From contig CBDCER010000003.1 in assembly GCA_965215855.1 (NCBI GenBank), positions 2,976,001-3,040,000 on the forward strand: a DNA stretch of 64,000 bases, in the 5' to 3' direction. Below, piece after piece: positions 42,904 through 51,858 of this stretch; position 1 is the stretch's first letter; every line of letters starts with the position of its first letter. Under the pieces are notes generated by a model. That model was not told the origin of the DNA. It did no database searches and saw only the letters and a list, made by a program, of their open reading frames with translations. The translations under genes and the position numbers were made by a program. The stretch is from J027 sp965215855 (GTDB lineage Bacteria > Chloroflexota > Anaerolineae > Aggregatilineales > J027).

Positions 42904-43770
42904 ATGGATGATAACGAACAGACCTCAATGAGCGAGTCGACAACACCACAGCCGGGTTCAGAACCGACTCGTGCTGGGGAACCAGCCCCGATACAGCGAC
43001 GCCCGCGTCAGTTGCCGCGCCGGGGTTATGAGGAGCAACGCCGGACGATGAGTCCACCGCCTCCCCCCTTAGAATCACAGCGGATGCGGGGCATCCCGAC
43101 GGAACCGCCACCGCCTTTGCCGCCGCAACAGCCGCCGCCGCGTCCTGTCGTGCGGGGCAACGTGCCACCAGTGATGATGGATCCACGTCCAGGCCCGCGC
43201 CGGCGGAGTAATCGAGATAGTGGGCTATATTTGCCCTGGTGGTCACTGGTGATTCTGGTGGTTGTGGCGGGAGTCAGTGCCTTTGGGTTGTTGTGGCTGG
43301 TAATGAATCTGGGCAGTGGGTTGATTCCTGGTGACCAGACGCCACAGGTCATCGTAGTGACGAATGCGTTGCCAGGGAATAACCCTGGTGTGGTAGGACC
43401 GGCTGGCGTACAGCCAACAGCGGTTCCGGGGTCAATACCGGCGACTTCAATCACTGTTCCGTCGGCCGTACCGGCTGCTCAACCCACCGAAACATCCTTG
43501 CCAGGCGTCACACAAGGCTGCCCGCTGAATGCAACAGTGGAGGTGGTGGGTACGGAGGGATTGCCACTGTTGATTCGCGTGGGGCCAAGCCAGGTCGAAC
43601 TTGTTCAAGCTCACGCCGAGGAAGGCGAGTGGCTGCGGATTGTAGGGGGGCCGCAGACCAGCACCAGCGTCGGCGGGGATGAGCTGGAGTGGTGTCAGGT
43701 CGAGGGTGTGACTGTGCCTAGTCGAGATGGATGGGCAGCCCGGCAGTTCCTCTCGATAATCGAAGAATAG
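42904..43770 (+). CDS. Proline-rich single-pass membrane protein
   Basis: A 288-residue protein. Residues 1-105 are a disordered, Pro/Arg-rich cytoplasmic segment with runs of prolines (PPPPLPPQQPPPRP). One transmembrane helix follows near 112-135 (SLVILVVVAGVSAFGLLWLV), preceded by basic residues, which puts the C-terminus outside. An extracellular Pro/Thr/Ser linker leads to a small beta-rich domain (about 203-288) with two cysteines (GCPLNATVEVVG; EWCQVEGV) that resembles an SH3-type fold. The ATG at 42904 has AGGA nine bases upstream. Function unknown; it sits between DNA-repair genes by position only. Confidence 0.82.
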   Translation: MDDNEQTSMSESTTPQPGSEPTRAGEPAPIQRRPRQLPRRGYEEQRRTMSPPPPPLESQRMRGIPTEPPPPLPPQQPPPRPVVRGNVPPVMMDPRPGPRRRSNRDSGLYLPWWSLVILVVVAGVSAFGLLWLVMNLGSGLIPGDQTPQVIVVTNALPGNNPGVVGPAGVQPTAVPGSIPATSITVPSAVPAAQPTETSLPGVTQGCPLNATVEVVGTEGLPLLIRVGPSQVELVQAHAEEGEWLRIVGGPQTSTSVGGDELEWCQVEGVTVPSRDGWAARQFLSIIEE

Positions 43771-43788
43771 CAGCATCGGAGAAGTTTG

Positions 43789-45795
43789 ATGAGCCATGTG
43801 GCGACACGTGCCGCTGAGTTGCGGGTACTCATTCACGAACATAATCATCGTTATCACGTGTTAAACAAGCCGATCATCACTGATGCTGAATATGATCGGC
43901 TTTTGCGTGAATTGCAGAACCTCGAAGACCAATACCCTGAATTGGTGACTGCTGATTCACCAACGCAGCGTGTTGGCAGTGATGTCAGCACTGATTTGCC
44001 GAAAGTTTCTCATGCTGCGCCGATTTTGAGTCTGGGTAATGCGCTTGATATTGATGAGGTGTATGCGTGGCGCGAACGTATTGGGAAACTGCTGACACCT
44101 GAGACGGTACTGGATTATGCGGTCGAGCCAAAGTTTGATGGGCTGACCGTCGTGTTGACTTATGAGAATGGTGTATTGGTGCAGGCAGCAACGCGTGGTA
44201 ACGGTGAGATGGGGGACGACGTGACCGCCAATGTGCGAACAATCCGTACTATCCCGTTGCGGATTCCGGTCAATCCCGATGGGCCAACCCCGCCTGCACA
44301 TCTCGTAGTACGCGGCGAAGTGTTGTTTCTAAAGGCGGATTTTGAGGAACTGAACCGACAACAAGTCGAGATGGGGCTACCGCGTTATGTCAATGCTCGC
44401 AATACGGCATCAGGAACGTTGAAACAGAAGGATTCGCGGGTAACGGCGTCACGCCCATTGACAGCATTTGTCTATGCAGTGGTAGAAGGTGACCCGACAG
44501 AATCGCAGTGGGGAACGTTGCAATTTTTGAAAGAGGCGGGATTCCTGGTATCAGATTTGCCGCGCTACTTTGATAATTTTGAGACTATGATCTCATTTTT
44601 GAAGGGCTTTGATCGCGACAGCTTGCCCTATGAAATTGATGGGTTGGTGGTAAAGGTTAACCATCATGCTATTTTCCGCGAACTGGGCGTGGTAGGCAAA
44701 GACCCTCGTGGGGCCGTGGCCTATAAGTTCCCATCGCAGGAAGCTATCACCGATTTGCTGGGTGTCGAGTGGAATGTGGGGCGTACCGGCGTGTTGACGC
44801 CAACAGCGATCTTATCCCCTGTGTTCTTGAGTGGCGTGACCGTCAAGCAAGCCAGCTTACATAATGCGGATTTGATTGTCGAGAAGGACATTCGCATCGG
44901 GGATCGGGTGATTGTCAAACGGTCGGGAGATGTGATTCCATACGTAGTGGGGCCGGTGTTAGGCAGCCGTAGCGGAGTTGAAGAAGAGATCAAGCCGCCG
45001 GAACGGTGTCCGGTTTGCGAATCACCAGTTGAACGCCTAGAGGGTGAGGTGGCGTATTATTGCACCAATCCAGCGTGCCCAGAACGCATTGCTCGCAATG
45101 TCGAATATTTTGTGTCACGCGGAGCCTTAGATATTGTAGGGCTAGGTGAGCGTGGCGTGCGGCAATTGTTGAGCGAAGGGTTGATCGCCGATGAAGCCGA
45201 TTTGTTCTATCTAAAAGCGGGCGACTTGTTGGAGTTGGAAGGCTTTGCGGAAAAAAAGGTCGAGAATCTGCTGAAGGGTATCGAAATAGCAAAAGAACGT
45301 CCCCTGGCACAGTTGATTGCAGCACTAGGTATTCGCGGCGTGGGGCGCACAACAGCAGAGTTGCTGGTCAATCATTATCATAGCCTAGAGCTGCTGGCAG
45401 CAACTACGCAGGAGGAATTGGAGGCGATAGAGGGTCTGGGGCCAATCATCGCTCAGGAAATCCTGGATTGGTTCGGCCAGCCACGCAATCAGCAATTATT
45501 AGAGAAATTGCGGATGGAAGGTGTGCGGATGGCCGAGGAACCCCGTCAACCCAAAGGTGATACCTTAGCTGGGCTGACATTTGTATTGACTGGCACATTG
45601 CCAACAATGAGCCGTAATGAGGCTAAAGCGTTGATTGAGCAACAAGGGGGCAAGGTAACGGGTAGTGTCAGCAAACGGACAAATTATGTTGTTGCAGGCG
45701 AAGCAGCGGGTAGTAAACTAACTAAAGCGCAAAGCCTGGGGATTTCAATTTTGGATGAGGCCGGGTTAGTGGCATTGATTGACGAAACCGCATGA
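43789..45795 (+). CDS. ligA: NAD-dependent DNA ligase LigA
   Basis: A 668-residue ligase of normal length. It joins nicks in duplex DNA during replication and repair using NAD+. Seen in order: Ia domain (YHVLNKPIITDAEYD), nucleotidyltransferase with the adenylated Lys115 in VEPKFDGLTV, OB domain (AVAYKFPSQE, VGRTGVLTPTA), the four-cysteine zinc finger (CPVCESP, YYCTNPACPERI), helix-hairpin-helix repeats (GIRGVGRTTAELL) and a C-terminal BRCT domain (LAGLTFVLTGTLP). The ATG at 43789 follows a GGAGAAG ribosome site. Its stop overlaps the next start (ATGA). Confidence 0.98.
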   Translation: MSHVATRAAELRVLIHEHNHRYHVLNKPIITDAEYDRLLRELQNLEDQYPELVTADSPTQRVGSDVSTDLPKVSHAAPILSLGNALDIDEVYAWRERIGKLLTPETVLDYAVEPKFDGLTVVLTYENGVLVQAATRGNGEMGDDVTANVRTIRTIPLRIPVNPDGPTPPAHLVVRGEVLFLKADFEELNRQQVEMGLPRYVNARNTASGTLKQKDSRVTASRPLTAFVYAVVEGDPTESQWGTLQFLKEAGFLVSDLPRYFDNFETMISFLKGFDRDSLPYEIDGLVVKVNHHAIFRELGVVGKDPRGAVAYKFPSQEAITDLLGVEWNVGRTGVLTPTAILSPVFLSGVTVKQASLHNADLIVEKDIRIGDRVIVKRSGDVIPYVVGPVLGSRSGVEEEIKPPERCPVCESPVERLEGEVAYYCTNPACPERIARNVEYFVSRGALDIVGLGERGVRQLLSEGLIADEADLFYLKAGDLLELEGFAEKKVENLLKGIEIAKERPLAQLIAALGIRGVGRTTAELLVNHYHSLELLAATTQEELEAIEGLGPIIAQEILDWFGQPRNQQLLEKLRMEGVRMAEEPRQPKGDTLAGLTFVLTGTLPTMSRNEAKALIEQQGGKVTGSVSKRTNYVVAGEAAGSKLTKAQSLGISILDEAGLVALIDETA

Positions 45796-46976
45796 GCGCA
45801 AAAATTATCCTGCGTGACAAGGCTCTGAAGAGCATTGAACGTCGCCACCCCTGGATATTTTCAGGAGCTATCAAAACTGTTAAGGGGAATCCAGAAGATG
45901 GCGATATTGTGAAGTTGACAGCCCCCAATGGACAGTTTGCGGCACGGGGTTACTGGAATAGCCAGTCGCAAATCCGGGTACGAATTCTATCGTGGGATGC
46001 TGAGGAGCTGATTGATGAAAGTTTCTGGACAGGGCGATTGCAACGGGCGATTGGGGCGCGGGGAGAGTTAACGGCCTGTCGTCTGGTTCATGCTGAGAGC
46101 GATTATCTGCCGGGCTTGATTGTTGATCGGTATGGCGACTGGCTGGTGTTGCAGGCGTTGACGCTGGGCATTGAGCGCCGCATGATCATGCTGGCCGAAT
46201 TGCTGGCGAAAATCACGGGGGTACGAGGTGTTTATGAACGCAGTGATGTTGATATTCGGCGCAAGGAAGGCTTGGAAGGGGCGACAGGCGTTCTGTGGGG
46301 AGATGAGCCACCAGAACTGATCGAAATTGATGAGAATAGCCATCGGTTTTTAGTGGATATTCGCGGGGGGCAGAAGACCGGATTCTATTTAGATCAGCGC
46401 GAAAACCGCGCACTGTTGCAACAACATCTCTCGCAATTGCGGGAGCGCGGTCAAGTGACAGTGTTGAATGCTTTTAGCTATACAGGCGGCTTCACAGTAG
46501 CGGCACTGGCGGCAGGTATCGGTCAGGTTGTGTCGGTGGACTCATCGGAAAACACCATTGAATTGGCGGCTCGAAATGCGGTGCTGAATGACTTGCCTGA
46601 CGCCGATTATGTGGTGGGAGATGTATTCGGCGTGTTGCGGCAGTATCGGGCTGAGGGACGGCAATTCGATTGCATTATCCTTGATCCACCTAAATTCGCC
46701 CGCCATGCGCGTCAGGTTGAAAGTGCGACACGGGGTTATAAAGACATAAACTGGCTGGCGTTTCAGTTGTTGAAGCCGGGCGGCTGGTTATGGACGTTTT
46801 CATGTTCCAATGCGATTCATGCTGATCTGTTTCAGAAAGTAGTGTTTGGGGCGATGATAGATGCTGGACGCGATGGACAGATTGTGCGGCGGTTGGCAGC
46901 TGCCCCCGATCATCCAGTGGCGTTGACGTTTCCTGAAGGCAACTACTTAAAAGGGCTTGTTTGCCGCGTTTGGTAA
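45792..46976 (+). CDS. rlmI: Class I rRNA methyltransferase (RlmI-like)
   Basis: A 394-residue enzyme with an N-terminal PUA domain (RDKALKSIERRHPWIFSGAI) and a C-terminal Rossmann methyltransferase of the RlmI/RlmK family, which makes m5C in 23S rRNA. SAM-binding motif NAFSYTGGFTVAALAAG is near residues 226-242, and the catalytic-loop IILDPPKFAR near 295-304. YLPGLIVDRYGDWLVLQ is a further family hallmark. It overlaps ligA by four bases and is followed closely by the DUF3048 gene. The symbol follows family assignment; the methylated base is not proven. Confidence 0.9.
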   Translation: MSAKIILRDKALKSIERRHPWIFSGAIKTVKGNPEDGDIVKLTAPNGQFAARGYWNSQSQIRVRILSWDAEELIDESFWTGRLQRAIGARGELTACRLVHAESDYLPGLIVDRYGDWLVLQALTLGIERRMIMLAELLAKITGVRGVYERSDVDIRRKEGLEGATGVLWGDEPPELIEIDENSHRFLVDIRGGQKTGFYLDQRENRALLQQHLSQLRERGQVTVLNAFSYTGGFTVAALAAGIGQVVSVDSSENTIELAARNAVLNDLPDADYVVGDVFGVLRQYRAEGRQFDCIILDPPKFARHARQVESATRGYKDINWLAFQLLKPGGWLWTFSCSNAIHADLFQKVVFGAMIDAGRDGQIVRRLAAAPDHPVALTFPEGNYLKGLVCRVW

Positions 46977-46987
46977 GGAGATTAATT

Positions 46988-48187
46988 GTGCGAAAATATC
47001 AGCTTTCACTGATTGTTATTTTACTGATGGGTGTTGTATTGATTCTGGGGAGCGGTATTTCGAGTGCCCAGGATCCGACGGCTACAATGCAGTCGGGGAT
47101 TGGCCCGTATGAATATCCTGAGAATGTCAATCCACTGACGGGATTGCCCTATCCAGACGAGGAGGCCCGCAACCGACGCAATCTTATTGTGAAGATCAGC
47201 AACTATCCACCTGTGGTGCGCCCGCAAAATGGGGTGAGTTCGGCGGATATTGTCTATGAATATGAGGTGGAAGGCGGCGTGACTCGGTTTGCGGCCATCT
47301 ATCGCAGCCAGAGTCCGGGGGTGGTGGGCAGCATTCGTTCTGGGCGTTTGCTGGATCTGGAACTGGTCCATATGTATCAGGCGTTGTTTGCCTATAGCGG
47401 TTCAAACGAGTGGATACGGCTGTACATTCTGGATGCTGATTGGCGCTGGCGGGCGCTCAGTCCACAGTTGCAGGACTACGGATGTCCGACATTTTGCCGT
47501 ATCCCGCGCGAGGGCGTGCCCTATGAACATACATTGTTCGCGGATACCGATGGCTTATGGACAGAAGCAGAGCGCCTGAACGTGAATCAGGGTGTTCAAT
47601 CGGTGGGGCTGGCTTTTGATGAAACACCCGACCCGGACAGTGCGACGGCGAATGACATTCATATCGACTGGTATCATCCCGAAACCGAGACCCGTTGGCA
47701 GTACAATGTCGATGACAATCGTTACTATCGCTGGGAAAGTGGTTTGCCGCATATTGACGCCAGCACGGGCGAGCAAATCAGCGTGGATAACCTGGTGATT
47801 CTGGAAGCCTGGCATATTGACCGTCCAGATGTGTATAGCGGCTATGCGGGTATTGCACTGGAGCAGCAGTTGTGGGGCTATGCACGGGCATTTGTATTCA
47901 GGGATGGTCAATGGTATGAGGGTTGGTGGTATCGTAATCGGGAGTATGGCTCGTTGCAGTTGCGTTATGATTATCGTGATCGTGAAACCCCTATTCATTT
48001 ACGGCCCGGCCAGACATGGTTTGTGGTGGTTCGCAAGACCAGCCGCTATGCGACCAGTGGGCCGCTTTTCAATGTGACAGTCAGCGATGAACAGGTGGAT
48101 GCGGTGGCGACTGCCGAAATCGTATCGGCCATGCAGACGGCGGTTTGGGAGGCTGACGTAGAAAGCACACCCGTTCCGTCCGAATAA
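46988..48187 (+). CDS. DUF3048 (YerB-like) exported protein
   Basis: A 399-residue protein. The GTG at 46988 is chosen because AAGGAG (46975-46980) lies seven bases upstream. An N-terminal hydrophobic segment (LSLIVILLMGVVLILGSGISSA) is a signal peptide or anchor. The body matches the DUF3048/YerB family: NPLTGLPYPDEEARNRRNLIVKISN, ADIVYEYEVEGGVTRFAAIY, and VGSIRSGRLLDLEL with YSGSNEW. Family function is not established; in Bacillus YerB is a lipoprotein. A second family-like segment near the C-terminus (LRPGQTWFVVVR) is also present. Confidence 0.9.
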   Translation: MRKYQLSLIVILLMGVVLILGSGISSAQDPTATMQSGIGPYEYPENVNPLTGLPYPDEEARNRRNLIVKISNYPPVVRPQNGVSSADIVYEYEVEGGVTRFAAIYRSQSPGVVGSIRSGRLLDLELVHMYQALFAYSGSNEWIRLYILDADWRWRALSPQLQDYGCPTFCRIPREGVPYEHTLFADTDGLWTEAERLNVNQGVQSVGLAFDETPDPDSATANDIHIDWYHPETETRWQYNVDDNRYYRWESGLPHIDASTGEQISVDNLVILEAWHIDRPDVYSGYAGIALEQQLWGYARAFVFRDGQWYEGWWYRNREYGSLQLRYDYRDRETPIHLRPGQTWFVVVRKTSRYATSGPLFNVTVSDEQVDAVATAEIVSAMQTAVWEADVESTPVPSE

Positions 48188-48258
48188 CCCACTTTGAACC
48201 CCATCTGACACCTGCCAGTAGATTTTTCAGTAATCAGAATTGAGGGGTAGGTGTTTTT

Positions 48259-49998
48259 ATGTTGCGACGGATCATCATTTTGGTGGTGTTGTGTTTGAGT
48301 ATGGTGCCTGTCGTCAGGGCACAGGAGGGCGACGGCGATGGTATTCTGACTCATGATGGTTTGGAGCGGACTTATCATGTGGCTGTACCATCGGACTATG
48401 ATGGGTCGGAGGCGGTTCCGTTGGTGGTGGCATTACATCCATATGCCTCCTCAGGCAAGGGGATGGCAGCTATCACAGGCTTTGATATGGTGGCAGAAGA
48501 TCAGGGATTTATCGTAGTCTATCCCGATAGCGTCGGATTGGGATGGGATGATGGGCGGTCGGCTTATCAAACGACGATAGAGCCGGCTGACGATGTGGGG
48601 TTCATCATGGCGCTGGTGGATGAATTGACCGCGACTTACAACGTGATTCCCAATCAGGTCTATATGACCGGATTCGCCAATGGGGGGAGTATGGCCTATC
48701 GGCTAGCTTGTCAGTACCCAGAGCAATTTGGGCGGGTGGTCGTCGTTGGCGCGACAGTGTGGGAATACCACCAGGATGTATGTCCACAGACCAGCGCACC
48801 GGTATCAATCTTGATGATGGTTGGCGAGGAAGATGTTTATTATCCACCTATAGGCCGCAATTTGGAAACATCGGATCTGCGAATATTGTCGGTTAGTGAG
48901 TCGTTGGCATTTTGGCTGGATCGCAATGGGTGTGAATATGATGCAGAGGTATTGGTGGATGAGGCTGGGTTACAGGCATTTGATGCATGCCAGGGTGATA
49001 GCAGCGTTGCGTTTCACTCACTGCGAATTGTTGGGCATAACTGGCCGCGAGTAGGGGATTATGCGCTGAATCAGTTTGAATTTGACGCTTCACAGGTTGC
49101 CGCGCAGTTTTTCTTGGAGGGAGCAGAAAGCTTGGAAGATGTGACTGCGCCGAGTGGATTTGACCTGTGGAGCGGGATGGCACGTAGTTATAGTGTATAT
49201 GTGCCGCCTAGTTATGATGCCAGTCAGCCAATGCCATTGGTGATGGCGTTACATGGCAGGCCGCATAATGGTTATGGGGTTGCTTATCTGCTAGATATGA
49301 ACCGTGTGGCCCGCGATGAGGGGTTCATTGTTGTCTATCCTGATGGCATTGAACAGGGGTGGAACTATGTCAGCGGGTTTGAAGGATATGCACCAAATGA
49401 TGTGGATGACGTGGCGTTCCTATCCAGGTTAGCAGATGACCTGGCTCTTGATCTCAATATTGACCCAGAACGCCTGTATGTAATCGGGTTCTCGAATGGT
49501 GGCTTCATGACACAACGCATGGCGTGTGATGCCGCCGATCAGTTTGCAGCATTTGGTGTTGTCGGTGCGACGATTTTTCCAGGGTTTGCAGAGTTGTGTG
49601 CAGATACCCGGCCTGTGCCTATTATGTTTATTCACGGCACACGCGATCCAAGCGTTCCCTGGGCTGGCATTGCTTCCGGTGAGACACTGATTACTACCTC
49701 GGTACCTGACACATTGACGTTTTGGGTGGTGCATGATGATTGTCAGCAAGAAGACACTGTGACTGAGTCGATTGAACCGAGTGGCGAGTCAGCGGAGACG
49801 AGTGTGACCTTATTCCGGTTTAGGGGATGCACGGATGATCTTGAGGTGTTGTTGTACGCTGTAGAAGGAGGCGGACATACTATTCCCGGTGTACCGCGTA
49901 TGGACTCTGAACGCTTTGGTGCAACAAATCTGGATATTGATGGGCCAGCCGTCATCTGGGACTATCTGTCGCAATACACCTTGAATGGTAATGATTAG
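48259..49998 (+). CDS. Exported double-domain esterase, first domain inactive
   Basis: A 579-residue protein with signal peptide (1-21, ending VVRAQ) and two tandem alpha/beta-hydrolase domains of the PHB-depolymerase/feruloyl-esterase (LpqC) type, residues about 28-290 and 295-575. In domain 2 the nucleophile motif GFSNGG (Ser412) and the C-terminal GGGHTIPG (His540) are intact. In domain 1 the same position reads GFANGG (Ala140), so the nucleophile is lost, although His260 in GHNWP is kept. Domain 1 is probably a binding or structural pseudo-enzyme. Substrate is unknown; the family cleaves polyhydroxyalkanoates, feruloyl and acetyl esters. Confidence 0.9.
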   Translation: MLRRIIILVVLCLSMVPVVRAQEGDGDGILTHDGLERTYHVAVPSDYDGSEAVPLVVALHPYASSGKGMAAITGFDMVAEDQGFIVVYPDSVGLGWDDGRSAYQTTIEPADDVGFIMALVDELTATYNVIPNQVYMTGFANGGSMAYRLACQYPEQFGRVVVVGATVWEYHQDVCPQTSAPVSILMMVGEEDVYYPPIGRNLETSDLRILSVSESLAFWLDRNGCEYDAEVLVDEAGLQAFDACQGDSSVAFHSLRIVGHNWPRVGDYALNQFEFDASQVAAQFFLEGAESLEDVTAPSGFDLWSGMARSYSVYVPPSYDASQPMPLVMALHGRPHNGYGVAYLLDMNRVARDEGFIVVYPDGIEQGWNYVSGFEGYAPNDVDDVAFLSRLADDLALDLNIDPERLYVIGFSNGGFMTQRMACDAADQFAAFGVVGATIFPGFAELCADTRPVPIMFIHGTRDPSVPWAGIASGETLITTSVPDTLTFWVVHDDCQQEDTVTESIEPSGESAETSVTLFRFRGCTDDLEVLLYAVEGGGHTIPGVPRMDSERFGATNLDIDGPAVIWDYLSQYTLNGND

Positions 49999-50009
49999 GC
50001 GTGCTGGAT

Positions 50010-50933
50010 TTAGTCGGTGGTTTGTATACTTGCTAATTTCATGATCTTCTGGCTAGTTTCGCGCCAACTGATCTCACTGAGTCCCATCTTTTCACGTAGA
50101 TTATCCATGTCCATCCTGGCACGGTAATCTCGGACAGCGCATGTCCAGCGCAGAGTCTCAAATGAGGTCTTGGTCTCAATGCCTGCCGCTTTTGCCAGAT
50201 CGGTCAGCACATATTCCAGGTTGCGTGGTGTGCAGTCGAAGATCAGGTTATCGTCAGGCTCGTATTGCTCCAGATATTCATCCAATGCCTCTAGCCAATC
50301 ATGAGAGATGGGTAGGCGGCGCTCTTTGAAAACATTCTGGCGTTTATAACGCACCATGATTTGAGGAGTATCGGTCTCGCGATCTTCGATACTACCCCGG
50401 GTGAGGCTGACCGTTTCGCTTTTCTTGATGCCAGTCTCAATCAACAATCGAAACAGCAAATAGGGACGAGTATCTGGTTTGTTGGCGACGCGCATACCAT
50501 CTGAAAAGCGCAAGAGGTGATCGACTTCTTCATCCGCAAGGACAGGTTGTAGTGGCGCGGGACCAGACCGTTGCACAAGGGCGGCGGCGGGGTCGTCTTT
50601 TCGAATCTTGGTGTCATGCAGCCATTTGAAGAAGACCTTTAGTGTTGTGACCCGCCGAGCATAGGATTTACGGCTGCACGGAATACCGCGTCCGAATTCG
50701 AGCCAGTGCAAAAACTCCTCGAGGCGTTTACGGTTGATGCGATCCAGTGGTGTGTCGTTGCCAAGAAATTCGCTCACCAGATTCAAATCAGACCGAAAAC
50801 TCCGCCGCGTATTCTCGGATTTCCCTTCTGATGTAAGGTGAATTAGGAACGGCGCAACCGCTTGAGATAAGGGGCTACGGTGGGTCAATTGCTGGTTATC
50901 TGCAAAGAGTGGAAGTTGTCTGTCGTCTGCCAT
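50010..50933 (-). CDS. Tyrosine-recombinase-like protein lacking catalytic residues
   Basis: 307 residues from the ATG at 50933. The longer reading frame upstream is rejected because it translates tRNA-Arg. An N-terminal SAM-like domain (FLIHLTSEGKSENTRRSFRSDLN, then FLHWLEFGRG) and a C-terminal catalytic-type domain (DEEVDHLLRFSDG, LLFRLLIETGIKKSE) fit the phage integrase fold. The active site is degraded: the first Arg is Lys (GIKKSE), the His-x-x-Arg box reads ETLRWT, and no Tyr occurs in the final box (WRETSQKIMKLA). It is probably unable to recombine DNA and may act as a DNA-binding protein. It sits just beyond the 3' end of tRNA-Arg, a typical integration site. Confidence 0.82.
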   Translation of the reverse strand: MADDRQLPLFADNQQLTHRSPLSQAVAPFLIHLTSEGKSENTRRSFRSDLNLVSEFLGNDTPLDRINRKRLEEFLHWLEFGRGIPCSRKSYARRVTTLKVFFKWLHDTKIRKDDPAAALVQRSGPAPLQPVLADEEVDHLLRFSDGMRVANKPDTRPYLLFRLLIETGIKKSETVSLTRGSIEDRETDTPQIMVRYKRQNVFKERRLPISHDWLEALDEYLEQYEPDDNLIFDCTPRNLEYVLTDLAKAAGIETKTSFETLRWTCAVRDYRARMDMDNLREKMGLSEISWRETSQKIMKLASIQTTD

Positions 50934-51059
50934 ATTTAATACTTTCGAGCTTTTTATCGACAGCCTAACAGAACGGATGTTTTGAGTCAAGCGGGTGAGA
51001 AACGTGGGGCTTGCCTGGGCTTTTGGCTTGCTCTCATTAAACATTATGGTGAAGACATG

Positions 51060-51089
51060 AAAACAAAAACGGAACACCATGGCTCCGTT
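51060..51089 (-). terminator. Terminator after tRNA-Arg
   Basis: On the minus strand AACGGA (51089-51084) pairs with TCCGTT (51073-51068), followed by TTTGTTT. It lies eight bases after the tRNA. Confidence 0.75.
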
Positions 51090-51096
51090 AGATGTG

Positions 51097-51170
51097 CGTG
51101 CCTGGAGAGATTCGAACTCCCGACCTATTGTTCCGTAGACAATCGCTCTAATCCACTGAGCTACAGGCAC
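51097..51170 (-). tRNA. tRNA-Arg (ACG)
   Basis: A 74-base cloverleaf on the minus strand. The acceptor stem pairs GTGCCTG (51170-51164) with CAGGCAC (51104-51098), with discriminator G at 51097. The anticodon arm ATTGT-CTACGGA-ACAAT gives anticodon ACG, read as ICG after deamination. The T arm contains GTTCGAATC. CCA is not encoded. Confidence 0.95.
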
Positions 51171-51182
51171 AATCTAATTATT

Positions 51183-51211
51183 ATAATGAAGGTTTTTGAA
51201 GCTGCTGTCAA
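51183..51211 (-). promoter_or_regulatory. tRNA-Arg promoter
   Basis: On the minus strand TTGACA (51211-51206) and CATTAT (51188-51183) are 17 bases apart and lie 12 bases before the tRNA 5' end. A TATAAT is also present three bases further along. Confidence 0.65.
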
Positions 51212-51341
51212 GGATGGATTTGTCAAAATTGTACTCTGATGCTAGAGCCGCTATAGTAGACAGATAATATTGTAGTATAGATCAATGTGTGCCTAAAAAC
51301 ACTGCGAAGCAAAAAATTGAGGATAAATCAACTGAAAAATG

Positions 51342-51350
51342 TGCTAGACT
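51342..51350 (+). promoter_or_regulatory. Possible extended -10 promoter of the signalling locus
   Basis: TGCTAGACT lies about 60 bases before the ATG of the first REC gene. No good -35 is visible. The remaining 240 bases between tRNA-Arg and this gene show no coding sequence or hairpin. Confidence 0.4.
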
Positions 51351-51412
51351 TTAAATGTAAATCATGAATCTATTGTAGCAAAACTGTCAGTGTACATGGA
51401 GATAAGGCACGA

Positions 51413-51787
51413 ATGCAGCCGCGGGTCCTGTATATCGAAGATAATTTTGAGAATCGGATGCTCGTCAGGCGTGTGCTGATGGCCGAGGGCTTCATTGTGG
51501 ACGAAGCTGATAATGCACGGGACGGGATCGATCATGCCAAATATGATCCTCCGGACCTGATTCTGATGGACATCAGTATGCCAACGATGGATGGGTTAGT
51601 GGCTACTCAGGAAATTCGCTCAATACCTACCCTGAATCATGTGCCGGTTATCGCTGTGACAGCAAATGTTATGAAAGGGGACCGGGAAGAAGCATTGGCG
51701 GCGGGTTGCGACGGCTACATTCCGAAACCCATTGATGTTGACCGTTTTCCACAGCAAGTGATGGCATACTTGGAAAACGGGCGTTAA
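51413..51787 (+). CDS. Stand-alone receiver-domain response regulator
   Basis: A 124-residue single REC domain. Acidic pocket residues E9-D10, phospho-acceptor Asp53 in LILMDISMP, Thr83 in AVTANVM and Lys105 in IPKPID are all present, so it should accept phosphate. It has no output domain and probably shuttles phosphate within the multi-gene signalling locus downstream. The sequence resembles DivK/Spo0F-like relays and the REC domains found at the end of hybrid kinases. GGAGATAAGG precedes the ATG. Confidence 0.95.
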   Translation: MQPRVLYIEDNFENRMLVRRVLMAEGFIVDEADNARDGIDHAKYDPPDLILMDISMPTMDGLVATQEIRSIPTLNHVPVIAVTANVMKGDREEALAAGCDGYIPKPIDVDRFPQQVMAYLENGR

Positions 51788-51858
51788 TCTTTATTGTACG
51801 ATTGTCTACATTCTTGTTTGCTTAATCTGATTTGGGTTATGAATTTGGTGAAGAACAC

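Noticed and set aside
50934..51170. N-terminal extension of the recombinase-like gene beginning MPVAQWIRAI
   Set aside because: The extension is a translation of tRNA-Arg and its terminator. The ATG at 50933 starts the recognisable protein.
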